Shown: positions 20,149 through 30,131 of the stretch, one piece after another | Numbering within the stretch: position 1 is the first letter of the stretch | How the letters are laid out: each line of letters starts with the position of its first letter | Assembly (NCBI GenBank): GCA_032622095.1 | Contig: CP136067.1 | Coordinates: forward strand, 47,659,549 to 47,723,548 | Length of the DNA stretch: 64,000 nucleotides | Source of the DNA: Siphonodentalium dalli | Taxonomy: Eukaryota > Mollusca > Scaphopoda > Gadilida > Siphonodentaliidae | Direction: 5' to 3' | Position numbers and translations under genes: made by a program | Notes under the pieces: generated by a model | The model's input: the letters and a program-made list of their open reading frames with translations, nothing else | The model's database searches: none | Told to the model about the DNA's origin: nothing

Positions 20149-21345
20149 TTCCCCAGTTGAAGTTGGTGATATTCACCCATTGGGCACCTCATTTATGAAT
20201 TTTATCTTCTGCAAATTAGGGGATATAGAAACTTCCTAGAAGGGAAATTTAACTAACAACAATGTAAATTTGATACTATAGATACTTCCCAGAAGATGAG
20301 GCCTAAGCAGAATGAGGTCTCCAGAGGGTGAATTTGGTGATGCTAGCCTGCTGTGCGGGATAGCATCACAAAAAGCGTGTCTGTTTCTACATTGTGCATG
20401 CCTGGCCTCAAGCAACACAATGTATTATACAATCAAGCCTTGAAATAGTGTGATAGTGTGTCTGTCATTTGCAGAATGAGGTCCACAGAGGGTGAATTTA
20501 GTGACGCTAAATTCACCCTCTGGGAACCTCATTCTGATAAGGCCCTCAACTGCTATGGAAGATCTAGAATAAAATTGAATTTCCCCAGTTGAAGTTGGTG
20601 ATGTTCACCCATTGGGCCCCTCAATTATGAATTTTATCTTCTGCAAATTAGGGGATATAGAAACTTCCTAGAAGGGAAATTTAACTAACAACAATGTAAA
20701 TTTGATACTATAGATACTTCCCAGAAGATGAGGCCTAAGCAGAATGAGGTCTCCAGATGGTGAATTTGGTGATGCTAGCCCGCTGTGTGGGATAGCATCA
20801 CTAAAAGCATGTCTGTTCCTACATTGTAATTGTCTGGCTTCAAGCAACACAATGTATTATACAATCAAGCCTTGAAATAGTCTGTCTGTTATTTGCAGAA
20901 TGAGGTCCCCAGAGGGTGAATTTAGTGACGCTATCCTGCACAGCGGGCTAGTATCACTAAATTCACCCTCTGGGGACCTCATTCTGATAAGGCCCTCAAC
21001 TGCTATGGAAGACCTAGAATAAGATTGAAGTTCCCCAGTTGAAGTTGGTGATGTTCACCCATTGAGCACCTCAATCATGAATTTTATCTTCTGCAAATTA
21101 GGGGATATATAAACTTCCTAGAAGGGAAATTTAACTAACAACAAAGTAAATTTGATACTATAGATACTTCACAGAAGATGAGGCCTAAGCAGAATGAGAT
21201 CTTGAGACTCTAGATACTTTCCAGAAGATGAGGCCTAAGCAGAATAAGGTTCTCAGAGGGTGTATTTGGTTATGCTAGCCTGCTGTGTGGAGCAACATAA
21301 ATCACCCTCTGGGAACCTCATTCTGCTAATGCCAGACTCTCTTAA
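20149..21345 (+). repeat. ~440-bp tandem repeat, nearly three units, with hairpins
   Basis: Units start at TTCCCCAGTTGAAGTTGG, at 20149, 20581 and 21031 (spacing 432 and 450 bp). Each includes TTTATCTTCTGCAAATTAGG, a segment around CTTCCCAGAAGATGAGGCC, and one or two copies of the GCAGAATGAGGTC hairpin seen at 8636-8887. The third unit is truncated and rearranged. Several hairpin copies have lost one arm. Confidence 0.85.
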
Positions 21346-21383
21346 TTCAAACTTGGAGAAAATGAAAATAATCTGATTTTAAT

Positions 21384-22259
21384 TAGAGGTGCCACGATTA
21401 TTGCTTTTGATAATCGATAATCGGTTGTCAATAATCGACTATAATCGATTAATCGTACCTAATAACTTCAGTGGAAGATTTCCGTAATATGGCCTATTGG
21501 CTGGGGGCTGGTTAAATGCACTGTCGCTGATTGTGGCATCGGCTGATGTAATTTTTTACATTAATAAAGTGCATCACAAACCACTGTTAATGACCAATGA
21601 ACACAATGTATTGAATACCACCACAGTTCTCGGCGATGTTATGATTATAATATTTGTGAGTTCATTTGAACGAACGTTGCGATTGATTTCAGTTATGAAT
21701 AGCCAAACATACAAACAATATAAAAGTAGGAAAGTTAGAAACTATAAGTTTCATCAAACATCCAGTGCGTGGTTAACAATCACAAACGTGTGCCCCCCAC
21801 CCGCAAATTACAGGACTTACAACAAGTTAAGTATGATACACGATAACCTGGATTAGTAACATCTAAGGTGACAGTCGGCACATTTCAAAGCCATAGTGCC
21901 ACCTGTCAAGTTTAAATTTATATACAACGACGTCGCCATAAGTTCAAAGCTGCAGTGCCACCGATTTGTAGAATATACAATGGGCCGAAGAGTAACCATG
22001 TCGCCTCATCAAATGAACTGCCGAGTGTTTGCAACATAAGTTAGTAGTACTCATGTTGTCGGAATCTCTTTGATTAAATTAATGTTGTTAACCCTTCGGT
22101 TGTAGATTAAACTGTGTAAACGAAACACCGTATTCAATAATACCCGGCATTTTCCGACGTCTGAAATAAATAACGCAGATTAATCGACTATGGCAATGGT
22201 AATCGATTATCGGCTTTATCAACGGTTCATCGATTATACGATTAATCGTGGCACCCCTA
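21384..22259. mobile_element. Non-autonomous hAT element, TAGRGGTGCCACGATTA ends
   Basis: Inverted termini TAGAGGTGCCACGATTA at the left and its near-perfect complement TAATCGTGGCACCCCTA at the right. They are flanked by an exact 8-bp duplication ATTTTAAT (21376-21383 and 22260-22267), the hAT signature. Just inside both ends are many ATCGATTA/TAATCGAT motifs. No transposase is recognisable in the 876 bp. Confidence 0.82.
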
Positions 22260-22613
22260 ATTTTAATGACCACTGAGTGATAATGTAAACAACAAGGGTG
22301 CTTCATTGATAACACCATTAATCTCATTTAAATCACAAATGACATGAATTACACTCTCTGGGGATGGAAAGCACAGCAGATGTTATCTACCCATCTGCCA
22401 GTTGTATAAACATGGGTCCATCAGAGCACATGGGTGGCTTGGTGTAGTAGAGAATACATATGATTAAAGCAATTTACTGAACATTTCTGTACATCTGTCT
22501 GTTCCTGATTTCTCCCAAACCCCTGATTTCAACCAAATATAGTGGAGTGACTAGAGGTACCTCCCCTCCCCTCCCAAAGATGTAGTCATAGGTTCTTCAA
22601 AATTTTAATGAGT

Positions 22614-22745
22614 TTTTTTTTATTTTATTTAAAAATAAAATATTTTATTTAATAAAAAAAAATTATTTATTAAAAATAAAATATATATATATATATATTT
22701 TTTTGGTTAAATTGAGAAATAAGTTAAATTGAAAAAAAAATTAAA
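22614..22745. repeat. A/T-only low-complexity block
   Basis: Almost pure A and T, with alternating TTTATTT/AAAATAAA and a (TA)n run near 22681-22698. Partly self-complementary. No gene. Confidence 0.85.
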
Positions 22746-22771
22746 AAATTCAGATTTATGTCCATAGCCCC

Positions 22772-23165
22772 ACCCACATTTGACCCAGTGACCTCATTTG
22801 AACAAATCTGAACCACAGTCACCCAAGGTACCCTCATACCAAATATGAACCCATTCGGCCCGACAACTTCAGAAAAGAAGTCGTTTTAAGAATTACTATG
22901 TGGAAAAATAGTTATGGTCCTGACATCAAAACTATTTGACTTGGTGACCTCATTTGAACAAATCTGAATGAGAGTCACCTAGGGAACATCCACACCAAAT
23001 ATGAACCAATTCGGTATGATGGTTTCAGAGGAGAAGATGCTTAAAAAAAGTTTGACGGACGGACGGACGGACAGACGGACAGACGGACAGACGGACGCAC
23101 GGACGGACGACGGACGAGGAGTGATGACTATAGCTCCACCGGAGACTTCGTCTCAGGTGAGCTAA
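22772..23165 (+). repeat. Interspersed repeat ending in GACGGAC microsatellite
   Basis: Two units of the TGACCTCATTTGAACAAATC family (near 22787 and 22940). These are followed by a GACGGAC/GACAGAC run at 23054-23119 and a tail with CTCCACCGGAGACTTCGTCT then CAGGTGAGCTAA. The tail after the microsatellite forms a short GC-rich hairpin. This arrangement is one I associate with mollusc genomes. Confidence 0.65.
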
Positions 23166-23496
23166 AAACAGCTGGTCTTCGCGTTTTTTGAACAGTCGAA
23201 TTACAATATTCATATCGACAAGATGGAATTTGAATGTCAGACCGAGTTATTATTTCATGTGAGTTCTGGATCCGGTAAAGAAACCTCTTCATCCGACTCT
23301 GATTCAAAAAAATTCCGACATTTAAACAAGAGGTACGCTGTCGCGTGGCATTTGCCCCCGACCGTAGCAATTCGGATTAAGCATGGACGAAACTGCGGAT
23401 ATCCGAGGAGGTCTATATGACCATTCCAAAAGAAGTTCGTACAGAAATGTTGACTAAAAACCCCAAAACAAGCGATCCGGAAACCCAAAAACAAGT

Positions 23497-24358
23497 TGAA
23501 AAAAGGGCCATAACTCTGGCAAAAATCATCAGATCATACCCAAAATACGGGATTTGCAATCGTACCACCAAAGCTCACGCTATCATCTGGAAACCCAAAA
23601 AACAAGAGAAAAATTGAATTTTCTAAGTAAAAAAAGGGCCATAACTCTGGTAAAAATGGGTGGACGAAACCCGTGCTATGCATGTAGCTGTTCCCCCATA
23701 CTGCTCTATCACCATACCAAATATCAGCTAAATCTGCCCAGCGGTTGCTGAACAATAATGCAAAATGTTTGTACGGACGGACAAAATTAAATTTTTGTAA
23801 GTTGAAAAAAGGGCCATTACTCTGGCAAAAATCATCAGATCATACCCAAATTCGCACTTGACATGTATTTTCATATAACTGATCCACAAAAATACGGGAT
23901 TTGCAATCGTACCACCAAAGCTCACGCTATCATCTGGAAACCAAAAAACAAGAGAAAAATTGAATTTTCTAAGTAAAAAAAGGGCCATAACTCTGGTGAA
24001 AATGAGTGGACTGAAACCCGCGCTATGCATGTAGCTGTTCCCCCATGCTGCTCTATCACCATACCAAATATCAGCTAAATCTGCCCAGCGGTTGCTGAAC
24101 AATAATGCAAAATGTTTGTACGGACGGACAAAATTGAATTTTTTAAGTAAAAAAAGGGCCATAACTCTGGTGAAAATGGGTGGACGAAACCCGCGCTATG
24201 CATGTAGCTGTTCCCCCATGCTGCTCTATCACCATACCAAATATCAGCTAAATCTGCCCAGCGGTTGCTGAACAATAATGCAAAATGTTTGTACGGATGT
24301 ACGGACGGACGGACGGAGACGTCGACTATATACCCGCCGACTTCAAGTCGGGAGCATA
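23497..24358 (+). repeat. Tandemly repeated interspersed element (AAAGGGCCATAACTC)
   Basis: Copies of a unit with AAAGGGCCATAACTCTGG, GCTATGCATGTAGCTGTTCC and ATCAGCTAAATCTGCCCAGC occur at about 23632-23790, 23968-24136 and 24148-24305. A companion unit with CAATCGTACCACCAAAGCTC lies before the first two. The last copy ends in GGACGGACGGACGG and a hairpin CCGACTTCAAGTCGG before GAGCATAATAA. Non-coding; the apparent minus-strand frames simply repeat with the unit. Confidence 0.85.
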
Positions 24359-24960
24359 ATAACCAGTCATATCATGTCACATGACTGCCTAGATAAATGC
24401 ATGGCGACGCCAAGGTGTTATCAACTAATTCTCTGAATTATCGACTGGAAATACCTTCTCGTTGACAATTTAATTTTGTGTCAGTTTATTTCGGGTGTTA
24501 CAGGGCGTAAACATCTGTTTAATACACTTTATTATACCATTCTAATATTAAACTTTCTTTATTCTCACTATTTAGCCAATGACACGGGAAAGTGCTCAAG
24601 AGAAAAACATGTGCAATGTTCAAAATACGTGCGCTTAGAACAGAGCAGTCTGATTGTCTAAATTCGAAGGTCTGATCACACTGGGCGACATCGAATTGAC
24701 CCTCGATTATATGTAGAAACCTGAAACCCTGGATACATCATCAACTTGTACCTTAACTTTGAGAATATTACTGCTATTATTATATTGTATGTCACTGCTC
24801 ACAACAATATGTTGCTAACTTCCTAATTAGGCTATAAAATATAATTCAGAGTGAGCATTAGTCATTAGTGGAATGTGCTCATGCTCGCATGGTTGGATAC
24901 ATTTCCACGCTTGCACAAGCCTCAATTTTCTTGTCCCTTGATTAGACCATCTAACAAGAG
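24359..24960. other. No gene or repeat recognised
   Basis: AT-rich sequence with short chance frames only, within the putative intron of the Lifeguard gene. Confidence 0.4.
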
Positions 24961-25710
24961 ATGGGCCAGTCCCAGGTGGGACTAAGGTATACCCCCCGTA
25001 TTCAACATGTTATTTCTATGAAAAAATGACCGGAAAATGTAGGAATAAAAGCCCAGACAAAATAAAAGCTTGAAAAAGGGTGATAACTCCACAAATAAAG
25101 TAGGGCAGATAATAATTGTAGGTGCACAGGTTCCCATGGTAATTAATATCTGTGCCAAGTTTTAACAAGCAGTCGCAGACGGCAGTATCCCCCGCCGAAA
25201 TGTGCAGTTGGGGAAGCGCATTCTCAATAATGTTTGCATTCTCAGTATGTGCTAAACAAGAGGTGGGATTTTGTCAAAAAGTCTGGCTTGCGAACTCATT
25301 TTAGGTACTAGCCATGTGACGTCGTCAATTTGCACCAAAAATAATAAGCAAAGTCCAGGGGGATAAAAAAAAAATTACCGAAAAATGTGGGTATAAAGCT
25401 CGGAAAAATGACGCATGTTTGCGAAAAAAATTCTAAGATGAAAAAGGGGGATAACACCACAAAAGAAAGTCGGACAGACCTCATAATCACAAGTTCACTG
25501 GTTCCCATGGTACTAAATTTCTGTGCCAAGTTTTTTAAAAATTGACAAAAAAATGCAGGAATAAAACCTCAGACAAAATTAGGCATGTTTATAAAATGTC
25601 GAAAAAGAAGGATAACACCACAAAAAAAGTCAGACAACCCTCATAATCGCAGAACTTGTGCACAAGTTCCCATGATACTAAATATCTGTGCCAAGTGTTA
25701 AAAAAAATGA
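24961..25710 (+). repeat. Diverged tandem interspersed repeat (GTTCCCATG..CTGTGCC)
   Basis: Units marked by GGTTCCCATGGTA and ATCTGTGCCAAGTTTT occur near 25131, 25500 and 25665, with AAAAAGGGTGATAACWCCAC phrases between. The opening CAGTCCCAGGTGGGACTAAG resembles 10025-10055. No coding capacity. Confidence 0.65.
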
Positions 25711-25996
25711 GCAAAAAATACAGTAATAAAACTAAATAAGATGGACAGAGCGGTACGACAAGCTGATTCCAGTGTACCACCCACAACACATTGCGGGGGA
25801 TATAATTAAAGAAACTCGATAATCTACTCTAAATTATATCACACTGAATTAAATGCAATAGTGATATATAAAGCTTTGCTAACTGAAATTTTCGAACAAA
25901 ATATGAATTGAGTTTTGAGGTCGAATTGAATATCAAGTTGGACATATTGAATATTTTCGTGAGATTAATTTTGAGCTAAGGACATGCTATACTTAC

Positions 25997-26086
25997 TCGG
26001 TTTTGGATGATTGCACAGAGGAAACCAAAGCAGATCAACACGATGAGAAAAACAAATAGAATTCCTGACAGCATTGTGAAGTCAAT
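25997..26086 (-). CDS. Lifeguard/TMBIM-family internal exon (membrane segment)
   Basis: A 90-bp minus-strand exon with a strong acceptor (TTGTTTGTTGTTTTTGCAG, 26087 onwards) and a consensus donor GTAAGTAT (25989-25996). It encodes IDFTMLSGILFVFLIV then LICFGFLCAIIQNR: a short DFT start, one hydrophobic membrane span, and a Gln-Asn-Arg end in phase 0. In GRINA/FAIM2/TMBIM1-type Lifeguard proteins a DFT motif precedes a membrane helix that ends just before the YASLGALLF region. The next exon found on this strand (9894-9941) supplies exactly that. The internal Met could be mistaken for a start, but the family continues N-terminally. No upstream exon is visible between 26087 and 27453, where only transposons lie. 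A 31-base gap separates the exon from the MITE at 26119. Confidence 0.82.
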
Positions 26087-26118
26087 CTGCAAAAACAACA
26101 AACAATTCAGTTTATTAA

Positions 26119-26579
26119 AGGCCCACTTAATTTTCGAGTCACCGATTATTTTATTATAGTGCCTTAATATACAGTTTTAATAACAATCTGTGCCATAAAA
26201 TATGATTAAAATACTATATTACATCACCATTTGAAACGTCTGTGTCTCAGAAGATGCCCATAGAGAAATAGAAAACAGCTGAAATCAGAATGCAATAGAA
26301 TTCAAACTAAATATGTAATTTCAATGGAAGGAGAATAACTCTATCTTTAGATATAGAGTTATTCCCCCTCCATTGAAAATAATACACTTTGCACTACAAA
26401 ACAGAATGAAACTTAAGCACAAAAACATGTTGGTAACTCAACAAAAACAACATGTTCACAGTTTATTGCACCGGATAAGTTGACAATACAATGTTTTGAA
26501 GCTTCCTCTTTCAAATGGTATATAATATGGCATATATTTTATATAATGTGATCTGGGGATTCGAAAATTAAGTGGGCCT
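26119..26579. mobile_element. MITE with AGGCCCACTTAATTTTCGA ends beside exon
   Basis: Perfect 19-bp inverted termini (26119-26137 and 26561-26579) are flanked by TTAA at 26115-26118 and the one-base variant TTGA at 26580-26583. Inside is a hairpin near 26315-26380 centred on ATCTTTAGAT. No coding capacity. It ends about 30 bases upstream of the Lifeguard exon's acceptor, so the branch-point region may be partly element-derived. Confidence 0.75.
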
Positions 26580-26583
26580 TTGA

Positions 26584-26768
26584 AGGCCCTCAAGGTTCTC
26601 GCAATGCTAATAGTGAGTTATTGAATTCTGCTGATCAAATAATATAAACATGTGTGAGTGCCACTGTAATAATTAGCAATTTTGAAGGTGACAACATTTT
26701 ACTCATTACAGTATTTGCCAGAAAATGTATGCAAAGTGTTGCTTACAAGTAAATATATCTATTTTTGT
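26584..26768. other. Short unique stretch, nothing recognised
   Basis: AT-rich intronic-type sequence between two MITEs. I looked on the minus strand for an upstream Lifeguard exon here and saw none. Confidence 0.4.
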
Positions 26769-26772
26769 TTAA

Positions 26773-27164
26773 CCCTTTACCCAACAAACCGGCCAAAACC
26801 GGCCAAATAAAGCTTCAACAGCCTAAATTATCTTGGGTCTGTCTCAATAAAACCATACAAATATGGATATCAATGGAACCGGCTCCTTGACCACATTGTG
26901 ATAGTTACAGTTATGCCCTGTGCCAAAGCATTCTCTTATATATGCGAGTCGACCATAGGTCGCCTCGCATATATAAGAGAATGCATTGGCCTAAAAAAAA
27001 TCTGTTTTAAACACTTTTTACCATTTTTTCTTACATTTTTAAACAATTTTATAATTTTTAATGTGTTAAGCCAATGCATTCTCTTATATATGCGAGGCGA
27101 CCTATGGTCGACTCGCATATATAAGAGAATGCATTGGCACAGGGCCCTTCTGTTGGGTAAAGGG
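26773..27164 (-). mobile_element. TTAA-flanked MITE, copy 4 (inverted)
   Basis: Reverse-oriented copy of the 10174-10564 family, with TTAA at 26769-26772 and 27165-27168. Both nested palindromes are present. One arm has AAGCATTCTC where other copies have ATGCATTCTC. Confidence 0.87.
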
Positions 27165-27168
27165 TTAA

Positions 27169-27404
27169 CCCTTCCATACCTGGAGCTTCCTGAAATTTTG
27201 CGAAAACCCTGAGTCAATGCATTCCCATAGGGTGCCTCGAATATATAAGAGAATGCGTTGGCCTAACAATATCTACTTTGACCTTGTAAGCCAGTGCATT
27301 CTCTTATATATACAAGGCTCCCTTTGGGATACTCGCATATATTAGAGACTGCACTGGCACAGGATCTTTAATGTTGCACCAGCGCAGCTCCCATTAAGAA
27401 AGAG
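27169..27404. mobile_element. Diverged TTAA MITE directly abutting copy 4
   Basis: Shares the TTAA at 27165-27168 with copy 4 and ends at TTAA 27405-27408. It retains decayed versions of the GCATTCTCTTATATA palindromes and the GCGCAGCTCCCATTAAGAAA end also seen near 10900. It looks like an older family member into whose edge copy 4 inserted. Confidence 0.6.
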
Positions 27405-29734
27405 TTAAGAGATGATGTCCTTGAAACAGTAGCAGGGGGATATGAGAATCTGCTTTTTATATGGGACTATACAGATACTTACTTTTTATATCGGACTATA
27501 CAGATACTTACTTTTTATATGGGACTATACAGATACTTACTTTTTATATCGGACTATACAGATACTTACTTTTTATATCGGACTATACAGATACTTACTT
27601 TTTATATGGGACTATACAGATACTTACTTTTTATATCGGACTATACAGATACTTACTTTTTATATCGGACTATACAGATACTTACTTTTTATATGGGACT
27701 ATACAGATACTTACTTTTTATATCGGACTATACAGATACTTACTTTTTATATCGGACTATACAGATACTTACTTTTTATATCTGACTATACAGATACTTA
27801 CTTTTTATATCGGACTATACAGATACTTACTTTTTATATCGGACTATACAGATACTTACTTTTTATATCGGACTATACAGATACTTACTTTTTATATCGG
27901 ACTATACAGATACTTACTTTTTATATGGGACTATACAGATACTTACTTTTTATATCGGACTATACAGATACTTACTTTTTATATCGGACTATACAGATAC
28001 TTACTTTTTATATCGGACTATACAGATACTTACTTTTTATATCGGACTATACAGATACTTACTTTTTATATCAGACTATACACTACAGATACTTACTTTT
28101 TATATGGGACTATACAGATACTTACTTTTTATATCGGACTATACAGATACTTACTTTTTATATCTGACTATACAGATACTTACTTTTTATATCGGACTAT
28201 ACAGATACTTACTTTTTATATGGGACTATACAGATACTTACTTTTTATATCGGACTATACAGATACTTACTTTTTATATCTGACTATACAGATACTTACT
28301 TTTTATATCGGACTATACAGATACTTACTTTTTATATCGGACTATACAGATACTTACTTTTTATATGGGACTATACAGATACTTACTTTTTATATCGGAC
28401 TATACAGATACTTACTTTTTATATCGGACTATACAGATACTTACTTTTTATATGGGACTATACAGATACTTACTTTTTATATCGGACTATACAGATACTT
28501 ACTTTTTATATCGGACTATACAGATACTTACTTTTTATATGGGACTATACAGATACTTACTTTTTATATCGGACTATACAGATACTTACTTTTTATATCG
28601 GACTATACAGATACTTACTTTTTATATGGGACTATACAGATACTTACTTTTTATATCGGACTATACAGATACTTACTTTTTATATCTGACTATACAGATA
28701 CTTACTTTTTATATCTGACTATACAGATACTTACTTTTTATATCGGACTATACAGATACTTACTTTTTATATCGGACTATACAGATACTTACTTTTTATA
28801 TCGGACTATACAGATACTTACTTTTTATATCTGACTATACAGATACTTACTTTTTATATCTGACTATACAGATACTTACTTTTTATATCGGACTATACAG
28901 ATACTTACTTTTTATATGGGACTATACAGATACTTACTTTTTATATCGGACTATACAGATACTTACTTTTTATATCGGACTATACAGATACTTACTTTTT
29001 ATATCGGACTATACAGATACTTACTTTTTATATCTGACTATACAGATACTTACTTTTTATATCTGACTATACAGATACTTACTTTTTATATCTGACTATA
29101 CAGATACTTACTTTTTATATGGGACTATACAGATACTTACTTTTTATATCGGACTATACAGATACTTACTTTTTATATCGGACTATACAGATACTTACTT
29201 TTTATATGGGACTATACAGATACTTACTTTTTATATCGGACTATACAGATACTTACTTTTTATATCGGACTATACAGATACTTACTTTTTATATGGGACT
29301 ATACAGATACTTACTTTTTATATCGGACTATACAGATACTTACTTTTTATATGGGACTATACAGATACTTACTTTTTATATCGGACTATACAGATACTTA
29401 CTTTTTATATGGGACTATACAGATACTTACTTTTTATATCGGACTATACAGATACTTACTTTTTATATCGGACTATACAGATACTTACTTTTTATATCGG
29501 ACTATACAGATACTTACTTTTTATATCGGACTATACAGATACTTACTTTTTATATGGGACTATACAGATACTTACTTTTTATATCTGACTATACAGATAC
29601 TTACTTTTTATATCTGACTATACAGATACTTACTTTTTATATCGGACTATACAGATACTTACTTTTTATATCGGACTATTCAGATACTTACTTTTTATAT
29701 GGGACTTACTTTTTATATCGGACTATACAGATAC

Positions 29735-29857
29735 CAGCCCTCATAATTGGCTACGGCAATCGGCAATGCCGAAGCCATTTGCTGAAGCAAACTGGGCCAC
29801 GATAAAGGGTTGCCGTAGCAGATTGCCGAAGCCAAACAATCTGAATTAAAAGGGCTG
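29735..29857. mobile_element. 123-bp MITE in satellite, copy 1
   Basis: Starts CAGCCCTCATAATT and ends AATTAAAAGGGCTG (inverted ends). It is flanked by AGATAC on both sides, a 6-bp duplication of satellite sequence. Internally it has GCTACGGCAATC and its near complement GATTGCCGAAGCC. No coding capacity; satellite frames merely read through into a stop. Confidence 0.88.
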
Positions 29858-30008
29858 AGATACTTACTTTTTATATGGGACTATACAGATACTTACTTTT
29901 TATATCTGACTATACAGATACTTACTTTTTATATCGGACTATACAGATACTTACTTTTTATATCGGACTATACAGATACTTACTTTTTATATCGGACTAT
30001 ACAGATAC

Positions 30009-30131
30009 CAGCCCTCATAATTGGCTACGGCAATCGGCAATGCCGAAGCCATTTGCTGAAGCAAACTGGGCCACGATAAAGGGTTGCCGTAGCAGATTGC
30101 CGAAGCCAAACAATCTGAATTAAAAGGGCTG
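30009..30131. mobile_element. 123-bp MITE in satellite, copy 2
   Basis: Appears identical to 29735-29857, at the same position in the monomer with the same AGATAC flanks. It is 274 bp after copy 1, so it arose by satellite duplication rather than by a new insertion. Confidence 0.88.

Larger units (their letters stand above)
9942..25996 (-). other. Putative 16-kb Lifeguard intron full of transposons
   Basis: This lies between the two Lifeguard exons, both of which have proper splice sites and phase-0 joints. It contains at least a dozen mobile elements, a minisatellite and a broken copy of the upstream exon. The sense strand is minus. Treating it as one intron is an inference; a transcript joining 25997 to 9941 would prove it. 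Confidence 0.55.

Noticed and set aside
23025-23213. Minus ORF with VRPSVRPSVRQ repeat as a protein
   Set aside because: It is a translation of the GACGGAC microsatellite.
23534-24275. Minus-strand ORFs with repeated MFSNRWADLADIWYGDRA
   Set aside because: The peptide recurs because the underlying interspersed DNA unit is repeated. These units are known-looking non-coding repeats and the frames break between copies.
26000-26074. A stand-alone small membrane protein starting at the internal Met (26074)
   Set aside because: The Met lies inside a spliced exon with an upstream acceptor. The preceding DFT and the downstream YASLGALLF exon fit an internal part of a Lifeguard protein better.
26090-27453. 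Upstream Lifeguard exon between exon 25997-26086 and the satellite
   Set aside because: The interval is almost wholly three MITEs plus about 185 bp of AT-rich sequence, and no matching peptide with splice sites was seen on the minus strand.
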